A stretch of 64,000 nt of DNA from positions 186,001 through 250,000 of the forward strand of contig MCGT01000012.1 of NCBI GenBank assembly GCA_002104935.1. Direction: 5' to 3'. The stretch's first letter is position 1. Each line of letters starts with the position of its first letter. The position numbers and the translations under genes are program-made. Shown here piece by piece: positions 1 to 11,202 of this stretch. Source of the DNA: Hesseltinella vesiculosa (lineage: Eukaryota; Mucoromycota; Mucoromycetes; Mucorales; Cunninghamellaceae). The notes beneath the pieces were generated by a model, which saw only the letters and a list, made by a program, of their open reading frames with translations, was not told the DNA's origin and did not search any database.

Positions 1-1761
1 CACGGCCACCACAAAAAAAAAAGGGAGGAAAAAAAAAAGCTTATTGAAAAAGCGGATTTGCTTTAAAAGGAAAAGAGGGGGAGAGTGACAAAGGTGTGGA
101 AGTAGCCAACTTGCCATATTGTAATTGTGATCAGTTTTATTTCTGGGGGGGGGAGACGCGGCTGCTCCCCTCCCCTCCCTCTCATTTCTAGTCCTCCTCT
201 TTTTTTTTGACATGGACAATGGGTGAACATGGATCGTTTGCTGTAAAAAGGGGGGGGTCTTTTCCAAAGCTGGTCATACCAAAGCGTCAAGGTGGAGTAT
301 GAACTCTTCTCTCCCACTGCCACTCCTTAACAAAAAGGCATGTCAAAAGTGCTGAAAACCAACATTGATTGTCAGAAGGAAAAAAATGTCGATCAATCTG
401 CTTTCATGTTTTGAGTAACCATGAAAAATGAGGAGACATACCCCCCCCCCATCACTTTTACCCATGCTTCTTTTTTTTTTTTTTTGTGTCACCATTGCCT
501 GTCCATGTTGCAGCTTTTAGTCAATTGAAAGGCCACATCTAGACCAAGATGAGAAAAACCCTTGCAAGTCATCATGTGTTTTTTCACTTCAGAAACAATG
601 GTTTTTCCTCCTCGATTTCTCACCCTCCTGCCTTTCCCCAATGAGTTTTTTACCCCTTGACAAAAATAGAGGGATTTTCACACTTTACTTAACATGCTTG
701 TCACACAGACTTGACTGCTTGTCATCCAAACGACTTTTTTTCCACGTTGATTGTATTAACTGCTGTTTATTAATAGCAAATCAGCAGGGCCAATTTGCGT
801 CAAGCCCATCGTCGGTTTTCAAAAAAAGGAGTGTTGGTGTCCCCGTGCCCTAATGACAGCTGTCCATCGCGCGATTAAAAAAAGGTTTCATTTACTTGTT
901 TTTTTAACAAGGGTCATTGAGCTCTCATCCATACCTCCTGTCCTCTATGCAAGCACAATAAACAGATAGGTAAAGGCCTTAGCCAATGGGGAACCCTACA
1001 GCTGGTTTTCTGGAAATGCAAATGGGTCTTTACACAAAAAGGAAATCAACCAAGATTGATGTCCCGTCCGAAATAAAAAAAAGGAGGGTGGCAAGTGGCC
1101 ACGATCATGTTGATCTTCCAACCAAGCACTGCATTTTTTTTTTGTTCTATGCAGGAAATCTGGGACACTTGTCAGTGGGTCCTATTTGATGTTCAAAGAC
1201 TGACTCATTGACAAATGGGCTTTCTTTGATTTTATGGAAAAAGAAAACCATTCCTTTACCAGGCTCCTTCTTGATCATTCGGGTGACCCATCCCGCGATG
1301 TTTCCTAAAGTGACGTTCCCACCTTTTGACCTTAACGCTCTTAGAGTTCGTGTCATTATCACTTTTTTTTTTTTAAATCAACCTTCGCAATTGCCCAAAA
1401 TCGGAAACCTCATGTCGAATCATGCTTGTGTCAAGCAAGTCTCGTTGAAATGCAAGAAAATTTTCCAATGGTTGCCTTGACTTTTTTTTTTTTTTCCTCC
1501 GTCACATGAGCAATGCTTAAAAAAATGACAATGAGATCGACTTGCACATTGATAAAGTCAACTGCAAGCCAAAAAAAAAAAGTTTTACTTTTCTCTGTTC
1601 CCATGATACCCACCTCCAGCCATCCAATCCACATCTTTGGCAGTCTTGATTGTGCGGACAGAATTAAAAAAACGCGTGGTTATCACAAAAAAAACAGGGG
1701 GGAGACGACGAAGCACTTTGAGTGACCTGCCTTTTTTCTACCCATTCTCCTAACACACGCC
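1..1761. other. Intergenic, homopolymer-rich, no gene seen
   Basis: AT-rich stretch full of A, T, C and G homopolymers of 7-14 bases. All open frames are short, low in complexity and start or end in homopolymers. No conserved motif, splice-consistent exon chain or RNA gene was recognised. Confidence 0.6.
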
Positions 1762-3938
1762 TTATGCAAACCACTCTGCCAAATTGGCTCGGTCCTTCGT
1801 CACCGGCTTGCCAATGGATCGCTGCCTGTCCACATTCAGTGTGAGTGGATCCATCAAGAAACGAAGATGATGCCGAGACACGTTTCCAAACCAGGTGCGT
1901 AACTGTAGAATAAAAAAGAGAGAAAGGGGTGAAAGGAGCATCAATGTAGACAATGTCACCATCAGATAACCACACGATCAGGATGCCAATCGCTCAGCCA
2001 AGGACGAGAGAAAACGGTGGGAACCGAAAAGGGAGACACGAAAAAAGCCCCTGAATCTTTTTTTTTTTTTTTCCACGTCGCAAATTAAGAAACCGCCGCA
2101 GCCTTTCATCCTGTCCAAAAATAACGGATGTACATTAGATTTACCAATGAAGCGCTGGCTCTCTGTTCATCGAAATGAAAATGACGGCCATGGGAATCAA
2201 TGCATTTAATTGATGGCGGGCCAAGTCTGTCCAGTTTGGCTGGCAATCTGATGATCCGACCAAAGATTTTATTAGCCGACATCTTACAACCGGAAAGAGG
2301 AAGGAGATGGGCCAAAGAATTGTATAGATCGGGCCAGGATAGAGTTACCAGGGCTGCTTTGACGGACTTTCAGGACGGTGAAGGATCATCAAAGAGGAGG
2401 CGCCAGCATTCTTGCGATACGTGAGATCGAAAGGTACAGGAGAAAAAAAAAAAAAAAAGGAAAGGCCTGGAGAAGAAAAAAAATGGTCGAGGGAGTCGTG
2501 CACCAGTTGGCAGTGTCAACAAAGTAGAGATGTGTGGTCCGTGTAAAACCTCTGGTGGAGCAGGTAGGCGTGGTAGATGTTCCCGTGTATATACCGATAT
2601 GGAACAGTGCGACCAAGGTGGTTCATAGGGGCGTGACCAAAAGATAAGAGTAACAAATGGGCCCAGTGGCTGAGGAGGATCCATCCCCTAAGCTTTTTGG
2701 AGGGGCTGAAGTGTTGACATTAGGCAATCAGTCCAGCCAAGAGTTGTCATACGGGTTGAGAAAGGCAATGGGGTGATGTCGGCAGGTGGCCCACGAGTCG
2801 AGGCAGAACGGTGACATAGCGGGGCTAAGCCATGGTGAGGGGGATACCAAGAGGTGGAGCCAAAGATGCCAAGTCAAGACCGGGAATCGAAGTTCTGAAC
2901 AGGGCCGAAGAATTAGCAGGGGACCAGAAAGGTCAGGGAACAGGTTAAAAACTTCTGGGAAGGGCAGTGCCCCACTTTTCTTGCCACGCTTGACAAGGAC
3001 TTTCGGATCTTGGACCCATGTCAGAGGAGGGCGACGAGGCGGTGCATGAGGAGAAGGGGAGAGATGATCATCTTGTGCCACGGCCAATGAATGGGATCAA
3101 GCACCCTGGCAACGACTGATGCAAAGGACAGAAACAAGGATGCGGACCATAGACTGCCTTGCCGGAGTTGAGGAAACAGGAATGGTGGTAGGGGATGGTC
3201 GAGGTGGAGGGACACACACCAGGACATGGTAAGACCGAAAGGGTGGAGACGAGAGAAAGCTGGATGGAGCAGAGGCGAGAGTCATCGTGCTAGTGTGAGA
3301 CTGATGGGCCGCGTCAAGAAGGTCAAGGCCACCGAGTCGTTGTGGAGCACACATTGTTGAAGAGGAGATTGGAGGCGAAATACTTCTGTTGATAAACCAG
3401 CGGCACAGGCATTGTACCTGGGACTACAAAGGGGGAGGCAGTGGGTGGTGTCGCAGGAAGAATAGCTTCCATCCCTCCAAGGGTAGCAGAGGCAGCTTGA
3501 ATCTTTTCGTCCAGTTCCTCAGTGGGTGGGAAGGAAAGGGAGGTTATCAAGGTTAAGTTGAACGATCGCTGCCTCGAGAGGGAGAGCTCATTCGGGAAGA
3601 CATTGGTCTCGAGAGGAAATGGGGTGGAACAGGCAACGAGGCCATCGTGAGAGCTGAAGCCAACCTCTTTAAGGATGAGCCTGTTCTTTGCGTGACGAGG
3701 TCCTGTGAAGACATTGCGGCAACCAGTGGACCGATGGTGTTGGAGGGCGTCGAGGGGGAGCGGTCAAAGTCAGGTTTTTTTTTTTTTTTGGAGTAGCCGG
3801 TGACGTTAAAGAACATCAATGGCGCTCCATGCCACGAATCCAGAGTTTTCGAGGAGGTAAAGCATTGCTGGTGAAAGAAGGGGAGATCGTAGTCGAGACT
3901 CCATCCGGAGGTGCCGGGGTGGGGGAACGGGAAGACAT
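1762..3938 (-). pseudogene. Degenerate or unresolved protein-coding region
   Basis: Base composition is clearly richer in G+C than the flanks, like exons elsewhere in the window. On the minus strand a plausible start lies at 3938 with a Ser/Pro/Thr-rich beginning (MSSRSPTPAPPDGVSTT). Coding-like pieces follow near 3400-3760 (for example TEELDEKIQAASATLGGMEA), 2106-2315 and 1762-1895 (ending GKPVTKDRANLAEWFA and a stop). These pieces lie in different frames and I could not join them with convincing splice sites. It may be a decayed gene, a gene broken by homopolymer indels in the assembly, or a poorly conserved multi-exon gene. No family was recognised and no function is proposed. Confidence 0.3.
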
Positions 3939-4065
3939 GAAAAAAATGGCATTACAGGCTAAAAAAAAAAAAAAAAAAAAAAAAGGAACTGTCTGGGTTT
4001 ATTGTTTACGTGTTTTTCTTCGCTGCTTCTTTCTTTCTTTCTTCGTTGGCAGCTTTTATGCTACA

Positions 4066-6129
4066 ATGACTTCTGAAACCAGCAGAAAAAAACGCATATC
4101 TCAACAACGCGCAAAGGTAAATTCATAGATATATCTAGTTTATGTTTGATTTTTCAAGGATGGACATAACCTTTTTATGATTGAATCAAGTTACTTTGCG
4201 ATAAATGCAATGGTGGCTCTCTTGTTTTTCAAAAACAAGACAGCTTTGAAAAACCACAAGATAAATTACCATGTGAATACTGTTTTAGTTGGACAAAGTA
4301 AGTCTATTTAACCCAAGAGTATCACCGTCAATGAGAAAAAAAAAACTTATTTGCTCTCCTAGGTATGGAAATCGTAAAGAGAACGGAGCAAGGCTTCAGA
4401 TGTCCAGTCTGTGACAAATGCTTTCCATTGACCCAAAGCTATATCAAGCACATGGCACGAGAAGGGATCAAAGCGACTATTCCTACCTCCCACCTGTCAT
4501 CTCAGAATGATGAGCAGGAACTGGACACTGAACAGGAAGGAATACATGACATTGAATCGAATGTCCCAAACGCCGCCACTGAGATCGATCCGCCTGCAAA
4601 CTCTGGAAAATCCGACACCTCCACATTTGGCTCAGATATGACAAACTTCCCGCCTTCTTCACTACTGCCATTGTCACTTTACCTAAGCCAGGATAACCGA
4701 AAGCGAAAATCAATGAACGAAATCGACACCATACTGGACGCAAGTGATTCAACGAGCGCTTCGAATGACGTCAAGAACGACAAGATCATGCTAGCAAAGG
4801 TTGGCCGGTGGCAACCTCTCATATATGACACTCCTGATGGTGAGTTTGGAATGCTGACATCTACCAAAACTTCGGCACGGATGCTACGAGAAGATGCCCC
4901 CTTGGGTACCTGGAAAAGCCCAACACTCGCGGCCGAGGAAGACTTTGAAGAATCTGTTGCCCCACCTGATGGTGATGTCTATATCCGTAATCTCAAAATG
5001 TCAAGGTAACCCCAAAGCAGAACTTCTAAACTCCATTTCACACCATTTTTATTCCTCTTCAGCCTGGCCGCCAAAAGTCTGGCAACCTCGATGCACATTG
5101 AAATGACCTCCCAGCAAGCCAAGATTTTGAATATGGACTGGTCGATTCACCCACAGCTGCGATACTGCTGTTCAAGGCTACTTTGTTGTGGCATGCGCCC
5201 TAGCAAAGACATGCATGGTGTATAGAATGCTTTGCTCTTTCGTGCGCATTAGCGTCAGGAAGAAAGAAATATGCAAGCTGAGGGTTTTTAAACAATTCAA
5301 AACATCATTGGCTAGAGGCACGACTGCAGTTGCTGTTCCTAACCCACATGTTGTTGTAGGGAGATCCAATGTGCGGAGACTTGTTCTAGAATTAGACACG
5401 AGTAAACTCCGCGCCTAGTCGAATTGCTTAAATCCTTTTTTTATTGTTTTCCCTCCGTTTCTTTTTCTTCTTCATTCGAATTTTCGAAGTTAAAATAAAC
5501 ATAGAAAAGATTCTAATTGAATTACTTGCTGTGTATATTCGAAATTTTACACCACGACCAGCCACTTTAAACCAACCTGCAACACACGCGTGTTTCTGGA
5601 CGGTACCTCCATCTCTGCCGTGCGTGAAATAATAAGCAAAACTGACACTACCACCACGCAAGAACTTCCAGCATTGTACCAACTTCGCCAAGTCAGATCG
5701 AAATTTAGTGCGCTATCAACTTATATGAAATGTCGTGCCTCTTCCACACTGACCATTCAATTGGAACACCAACCTGCAACTATCTGGACACTTTTTGATC
5801 AGGATTCGGAGCAGAAGAACCTCTCGCAAGCGAAAATTGGATCGCTCGTTTTTAGACTAGTGGCTCTTGCGGTGCTTAAGGACAATACAGCGGCTGAAAT
5901 CCATATCCATGACGTCAAGGACATATTCTCAAAGTCACCATGTGACTCTGCTGTAGGAATGATCTTACAAAGCACTTTATGCTTATTTGACAAGGATACC
6001 ACTCTGCGAATCATCGGCAACAAACCGTTAAATTCAATCCTAGTTGATCTTGCAATTACCACAACCAAAGGAACGTCCAGAGAAAATACCAAAAAAGAAA
6101 ACCTACTCCAGCAAAAATTTCACGAATAA
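4066..6129 (+). pseudogene. C2H2 zinc-finger protein gene with broken reading frame
   Basis: Exon 1 (4066-4116, MTSETSRKKRISQQRAK) is followed by an intron and a C2H2-like finger. Its CxxC half (LLCDKCNGGSLVF) and its H-x4-H half (KNKTALKNHKINYH) are in different frames, changing near 4228-4235. After an intron at 4298-4362 the frame continues into a second finger-like segment (FRCPVCDKCFPLTQSYIKHM) and a long acidic, Ser-rich stretch to 5005. A next exon starts at 5063, but its frame stops near 5220, while another frame stays open to 5418 and again from about 5590 to 6129. The two linked fingers suggest a nucleic-acid-binding protein; the C-terminal part was not recognised. Either a decaying gene or assembly indels would explain the breaks. 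Confidence 0.5.
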
Positions 6130-6142
6130 AAAAATCATGCAT

Positions 6143-6327
6143 TTTTTTCTGTCCAGGCTGATGCTAGGGCTGAGGCTGGATGTTTTTAATGTCCAGGCTG
6201 AAGATGAAATGTTTTTCATGTCCAGGCTAAAAACTGGATGTTTTTTATGTCCAGGCTAAAAACTAGATGTTTTTTATGTCCAGGCTAAAAACTGGATGTT
6301 TTTTATGTTCATGCTGAAGCTGGGATG
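6143..6327. repeat. 29-bp tandem repeat array, about six units
   Basis: Four clean 29-bp units lie at 6183-6211, 6212-6240, 6241-6269 and 6270-6298, a variant unit at 6299-6327, and a longer degenerate unit at 6143-6182. The unit core is TTATGTCCAGGCTAAAAACT followed by (A/G)GATG and a T-run. The array starts just after the last open frame of the broken zinc-finger gene. Confidence 0.9.
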
Positions 6328-7124
6328 CTCTACATCCAATCAGAATATGGGATGCTTTTTTATTGTGCTTGGCCTTCATCAAGGAGTGCCTCATGGAGGC
6401 GCGTTGTGATTGGTGCTTTGGCCAAAGTCATGGACGCATCGCCAGGATTAAGTGCCTTGTCATTACCAACCAGCTTCTGACTCTTCCGTTGTCTCTTACT
6501 CTCTTTGACTGGTTTAAAATTGAGAATGGGGTATGCCTATAATTTGCACAAACACACCTGTTCATTCATTTATCAATTATTTTTTCAAGGAGCACTCGTC
6601 GCGGAGCACTTCGTGTCACAAAAGGAGGCGGATCTACTCGAATTTGGCCGAAGCACTGCTGACCAATGCCATGCGGAAAAAAAAAAAAAAAAAAGCGGAT
6701 CCAACTTTCCCAGGGTTGAAACAAGACGGATTCCATTCTCCAACCAGGCTACCGAGGATGGAGCACATCATGAATATTAACTTGTGATAACAACAATAAA
6801 AGGCAGGTTGACCCAAAACGAAGAACGTGTACAATTGAGAACCGACGTGATACAAACTTCAAACAGAAAATTTCCCTCTCATTTTACGACACGCCAGTGT
6901 CACCATGGATGCATGATGAAAGTACCGTTTGGAATTAAAAAAAAAAAACACTTTACGAATTCTGTCCTTTTTTAATATCAAGATAATGTAAGAGAACAAA
7001 TCAAGCATAGTGTCTATTGAAATTGCTCGATTAAAAAAAAGGAAGCATGTGGACAACCCAGCAATCTGATGGGAGGATGGCTGAGCAATAAAAAAAACGA
7101 GGACCCGTTTATTTTGAATCCAGC
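6328..7124. other. Spacer, no gene recognised
   Basis: AT-rich, with an 18-A run followed by GCGG at 6677-6698. Short open frames have no conserved features. The right end is 3' flank of the TFIIIC-subunit gene on the minus strand. Confidence 0.5.
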
Positions 7125-9157
7125 CTAGTCCCAGTCACTGCCACGACCTAAAAACTCAACACGACAAAGCCCACTGTTGCCAGCAGAGACAAGCCAAGGG
7201 CAATAGGAAGGGTTCGGGTTCCAGTGAACCTTAAAAGGGAAACGTCCGTTAATGAAAAATAGACACCTTCCTTGCCTTCTCCGCTCTGCCGTCCTACTTA
7301 CTCGATTGATGGACATGCAGGGATCCGTCATCACTGTGGCTATGGAGAAGGCCTTAAAAGTGTCGTTATTCTTGTGGAAGAAAAAGGAGGGAAGGGTCAG
7401 AGGGAGCGGGATTCTTTTTTCAATGACTTACGAGCGGAGCCAAGCCATCCACAAATCTGTAAACGTTTGTTGTTTCATCATAATCCAATTTGTAGGCGAT
7501 TGTGTGTGTCTTTCCCTATTGGGGAGAGAAAACAGAGATCATCCATCACTGTCGGTCGCCTTGACTTCCAAAGAAAAAACTTACGCCACCTCGAATTCGT
7601 TTTGGGATGTAAATGTTGTGGATCTTGACAAAGCCATCGGCGGCGCCGGTGGAGAAGAAGGTGTGGCAGGGGCTTTCGTCCATGCTTAGCACAACCGTCT
7701 TGTTATCACCATAGAGCTGACCGGATTTGAGTTCCTGGCAATCTAGCAAGCACATTTGACGCACAACGTAATCGGCATCCTGATAAAACACGTCCTTTCG
7801 TCGGTCTGAATAGAGCACGCTGTAGGGAGGAACTAGTGAGAGCAGACAGAAGATGAGTTGGTGCGATAGCAGAAGATAAGAACTTGCATCGAACGCGATA
7901 GATGAGCATGGGTATCATGGGATCGGTGATGTTGGTAGCCATGCCTCGACAATCAAAACCACATGAGACGTAGGCAACGGCGTTATCTTGGCCACACCAC
8001 GAGATACAAGTGACGGCGGCGTCGTGTACAGCGGAGCAATGCTGTAAAAAGCGAATCGATCGTTGGACATCGCTGCCGTCGGGGTGAGCCAGGGCGTCGA
8101 TCACGTTCCAGACCGAAATCGCACCTGATCGTCAAAAAAAAAAAATGACATGTTCAGGTACTGTTGACAACAACAAACCGCCCTTCTCTTACCTGTCAGG
8201 TGTCCAATGGCCAATTTGCTTGGATTAGCCCATGCAATGGTAGTTGCCGGAATACCGTTGCAGCTGAGGTACCCAGACGAGTGCTTGATTTGTACTAAAT
8301 CGAAAAAATGAGTTCTTATTTTAGGTGGCGTTTTTTTTTTCTTTCGCTTACAGTAGATGGGCTGAGCATCGTCGTTGATGCCAAGGTGGCGGCGGAGCGC
8401 TTTTGGATGAGGCACGGCAAGGACACGGACAGACCCATCGCCAAAGCAGCAGGCCAGGAGGCCAAGCTTTGGCAGGTGGGTTGGGTCTTCGCTGTTGATG
8501 GTCTCTTCGTAGGCGCCGTAGGGACACCATTTTAATTCTCGGACATGGCCGTGCTCGTGGACCAGGCAAAGGTCGAGGATTGGGGGGATTTGCTCATTTT
8601 GGGTATTAAGCTGACAGCGCACGAGCTGGATACAGTTGGGGTGGGCGTTGTCGGGGGTATACAAAGGCTGATAAGACCGTGCTTGGCGATAGCCGCCGAC
8701 GGCAAAGTAGTGTGTGGCTGGATCAGTGTCGAGACATGTTGTTTTTGGTGCAAACTCTAGGCCCCATACGGACATGCCAGCATTGTAAATGTAACCACGC
8801 TTGTATTTCATGAATTGATCTATTTCGTGATAAAAAAAAAAGGGGGGGTAAGTTCATGGACGAGAATGGATCCAAAGATTTACCAAAAGAGTTTGCTTCA
8901 AATGTGGCGAGGGTGGATCGCTTGAGGCTTTCGATACCAAGATCGATTTGCACTGGCTGTTGAGTAGGATCAGGTAAAAATGGTTGGGCTTGTTGGTGAT
9001 CAAGCTGATGCCAGTGAGTGAGAGATGCATGGACATCTGAAAAGCAAGTGGATGTGTCGAGGTTGGGATAATCATTGGTAAAATTGGAAAAAATGCCTTC
9101 CACAATCTTATCAATGTGAGGAAAAGGCAAAATGTCTGGAGCATTATGTTCCTTCAT
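7125..9157 (-). CDS. sfc6: TFIIIC WD40-repeat subunit (Sfc6/GTF3C2-like)
   Basis: Subunit of the RNA polymerase III factor TFIIIC, which binds internal promoters of tRNA genes. Eight exons (9157-8884, 8819-8352, 8294-8193, 8124-7888, 7832-7585, 7515-7432, 7370-7302, 7229-7125) join in phase to 528 aa. WD40-like blades are visible throughout (VWGLEFAPKT, VRELKWCPYG, LLACCFGDGSVRVLAVPHP, AISVWNVIDAL, VTCISWCGQDNAVAYVSCGFDC, STGAADGFVKIHNI). The end KVHWNPNPSYCPWLVSAGNSG fits the TFIIIC beta-propeller subunit. The intron between exons 4 and 5 starts with GCAAGT, a GC-AG intron: only this donor keeps the frame into PPYSVLYSD. Assignment rests on the overall propeller pattern; another WD40 protein is less likely. 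Confidence 0.75.
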
Positions 9158-9715
9158 GATTTTATAAACAAAAGGGAAAAAAAAAAAAAAAAAAAACGCG
9201 ACAAGCCCAGCGGTTAATTTTTTGTTTGGTCAATAGAACCTACACCTGCACGCGAACTGCTGTGCAAAGGAAAAAGGGGGGAAGATAGGTTTTTTATTTA
9301 CGCATGATATTTTTTTTGTAGTGATAGAGACATTGCCTTGCAGTTCTTTGAACCGTGTTAAAAATAGGATGCAGGTCAAACAAAAAAGATCAAGGGGGAC
9401 ATGGATGAAAAAAGCGGTTAGTTTTTTTTATTTTATTTCTTTTTCTTTTTCCATTTTACACTATCTTAGCTTAGTGCTTGTTGTACAATGAAGTGGGTGC
9501 TCATATCGTAAGTTCAATAGATAGGGCTCGTGCGAACAAGCTTTTAAAAACGAACGGCTCTTTTGAACATTTCTTCTTTTTCTTCTTTGCTCCATTTTCA
9601 CTTTTTAATTCCTTTTCCTTCTTGTGTGACACTGTTTTTGGTCTATCAACCTTGTTTTTTTTTTGTTAAAAAAAAACTTTAAACCTGTGAAATATTCTCA
9701 TCTGTTAGCAATACA
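9158..9715. promoter_or_regulatory. Divergent upstream region of TFIIIC-subunit and ZDS1-like genes
   Basis: 558 bp between two divergently transcribed starts. It holds several poly-A/T tracts and an A-tract followed by GCGG at 9408-9417. No TATA box or other binding site could be assigned. Confidence 0.4.
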
Positions 9716-10858
9716 ATGATTTCAGTTGATTTACTCATAGGCTGGGACAAGAACAACAAGTTCAGATTGACAACACGTTTGGGAGATCATTCCTCTGACG
9801 GTTTGCCAGTCAATGACCAAATCAGGTAACTGGAAAGGCCGCACAATCCCTCTTTTTTTTTATTTGTTTTCTTTTTTACAGCTCATCGGCTAAGCAGCTT
9901 GATGGTCACCAGGAGTCCATTGGGTTGCCTTCCAACTTGCCACGTTCCCCACGCTTATCTGCTTCGGGTAAAAAGTGAAAATAGCTGGATGTCCGCCCAC
10001 CAACCCGACGCAGCTTAAAAAGTTACTCACAAATCCGTTCTTCTTTCTTTTCTTCCTCGTCTTTTTTTTTTTTTTTTTTTTTTCAACGTAGCCTCCATGG
10101 ACTCGCCTTGTTCAGTAGACTATTTTGGCCAGTTACCAGTATTAGATGCCATTGAACCAGGCAAATTGTTGGACCTGGACGCACTCGAATGGAAATTAGC
10201 CAATGCCAACCTCTCCAGTGACGACGACAAGGACCACAGCGACAGCGAAGAAACCAGCCCGAGCCCTCGAAGCATCAGTACCAGCAGCCTGACCACCACC
10301 ATCGTCACCCCACCAGATACCCAAGACAAAACCTCCATCCTGCTCTCACCTACGCCGACTCGTTCCAAACTGAAGCTGCACTGGCTGTCGCAGCTCCTGG
10401 ACAAGAACAAGAAAAAGAAAAAAACCACCCCTCCACAGCATACCCACCCAACCCAGGAAACAAAGGCCTTGACTTGGTCAAAAAAAAAAATTGCCAGTTT
10501 GGGAATACGCCAGGTGAGAGCAGCCCCACCCACGACGGCTCACGCCCTGCTTCCTGATTATAGCCGAGAGCCTCGTTTATTACCCAGTTTGGAACGCAGT
10601 ATCTACCGTTTATCCTATACCAAATGCTCCCAGCAGCGGCCGCTTCGAGAACAAGTCATGATCACTAATTTCATGTTCTGGTATCTCGACCTCCAAGGCA
10701 AGAAACGTCAGAGACAGCCCTCCACCCCGTCGTCCTCACCCACCCTCGTCAATGAAAAAATGCCGCCTGTCGATGTGTTCCCCGGCAAGCGGCCTTTACC
10801 AAATCGACGGGCTTCTTCACACAAGCATTCTTTATTGGGAAGGACACGCCACCAATAA
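9716..10858 (+). CDS. ZDS1-family protein (Zds1 C-terminal domain)
   Basis: Zds proteins bind the PP2A-Cdc55 phosphatase and influence mitosis and polarity in yeast. Three exons (9716-9825, 9882-9967, 10092-10858) join in phase to 320 aa. Most of the protein is acidic or Ser/Thr/Pro-rich and probably disordered, with a Lys-rich patch. The diagnostic part is at residues about 231-267: ERSIYRLSYTKC, then QQRPLREQVMIT and NFMFWYLDL, the conserved Zds1 C-terminal motif. It is much shorter than yeast Zds1/2. An upstream exon cannot be excluded because an AG precedes the first ATG. The next gene downstream, on the same strand, is a PPZ-type phosphatase. Confidence 0.8.
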
Positions 10859-11202
10859 AATGCCTCCTCTCATCTTATCTAATAATAAACTATTTTTTTT
10901 AAAAAACGGGTTCATTCTGAATGTTTCATCATGTGGCAAACAACCTTTATTTCAACGTCGATCTCTTTTTGTTTGGATCAAAAATAAAATAAAAAAAGAA
11001 GAGAGGCAATGGGCAACGTGATCATTTTGAAATATTTTTTTATTCTCATTTTCGTGCAACAAAGGATTGTTTGGCTTTTGAAATTCCGCTGCCGGATCCA
11101 GTCATTGAAGTCATTAAAAAAACCGCTTCCAGCCGTTCTTGCGCTTCTTGTTTTTTTTTCTTTCCTCTTTTTTTTTTTTTTTTAGTTTATTGCATGTGTT
11201 AA
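10859..11202. other. Spacer between ZDS1-like and PPZ-type genes
   Basis: 344 bp of 3' flank and promoter with poly-T tracts up to about 20 bases just before the PPZ start. AATAAT/AATAAA-like A-rich elements near 10856 and 10980 are possible polyadenylation signals. Nothing else is seen. Confidence 0.4.

Noticed and set aside
1664..1975. 103-aa minus-strand frame as an independent gene
   Set aside because: Most of it is the out-of-frame shadow of the shorter 1762-1962 frame, and it ends in low-complexity sequence.
3323..3780. Argonaute-like fragment on the minus strand
   Set aside because: A short LPLDALQ-like resemblance was noted, but the expected PAZ and PIWI motifs are absent nearby.
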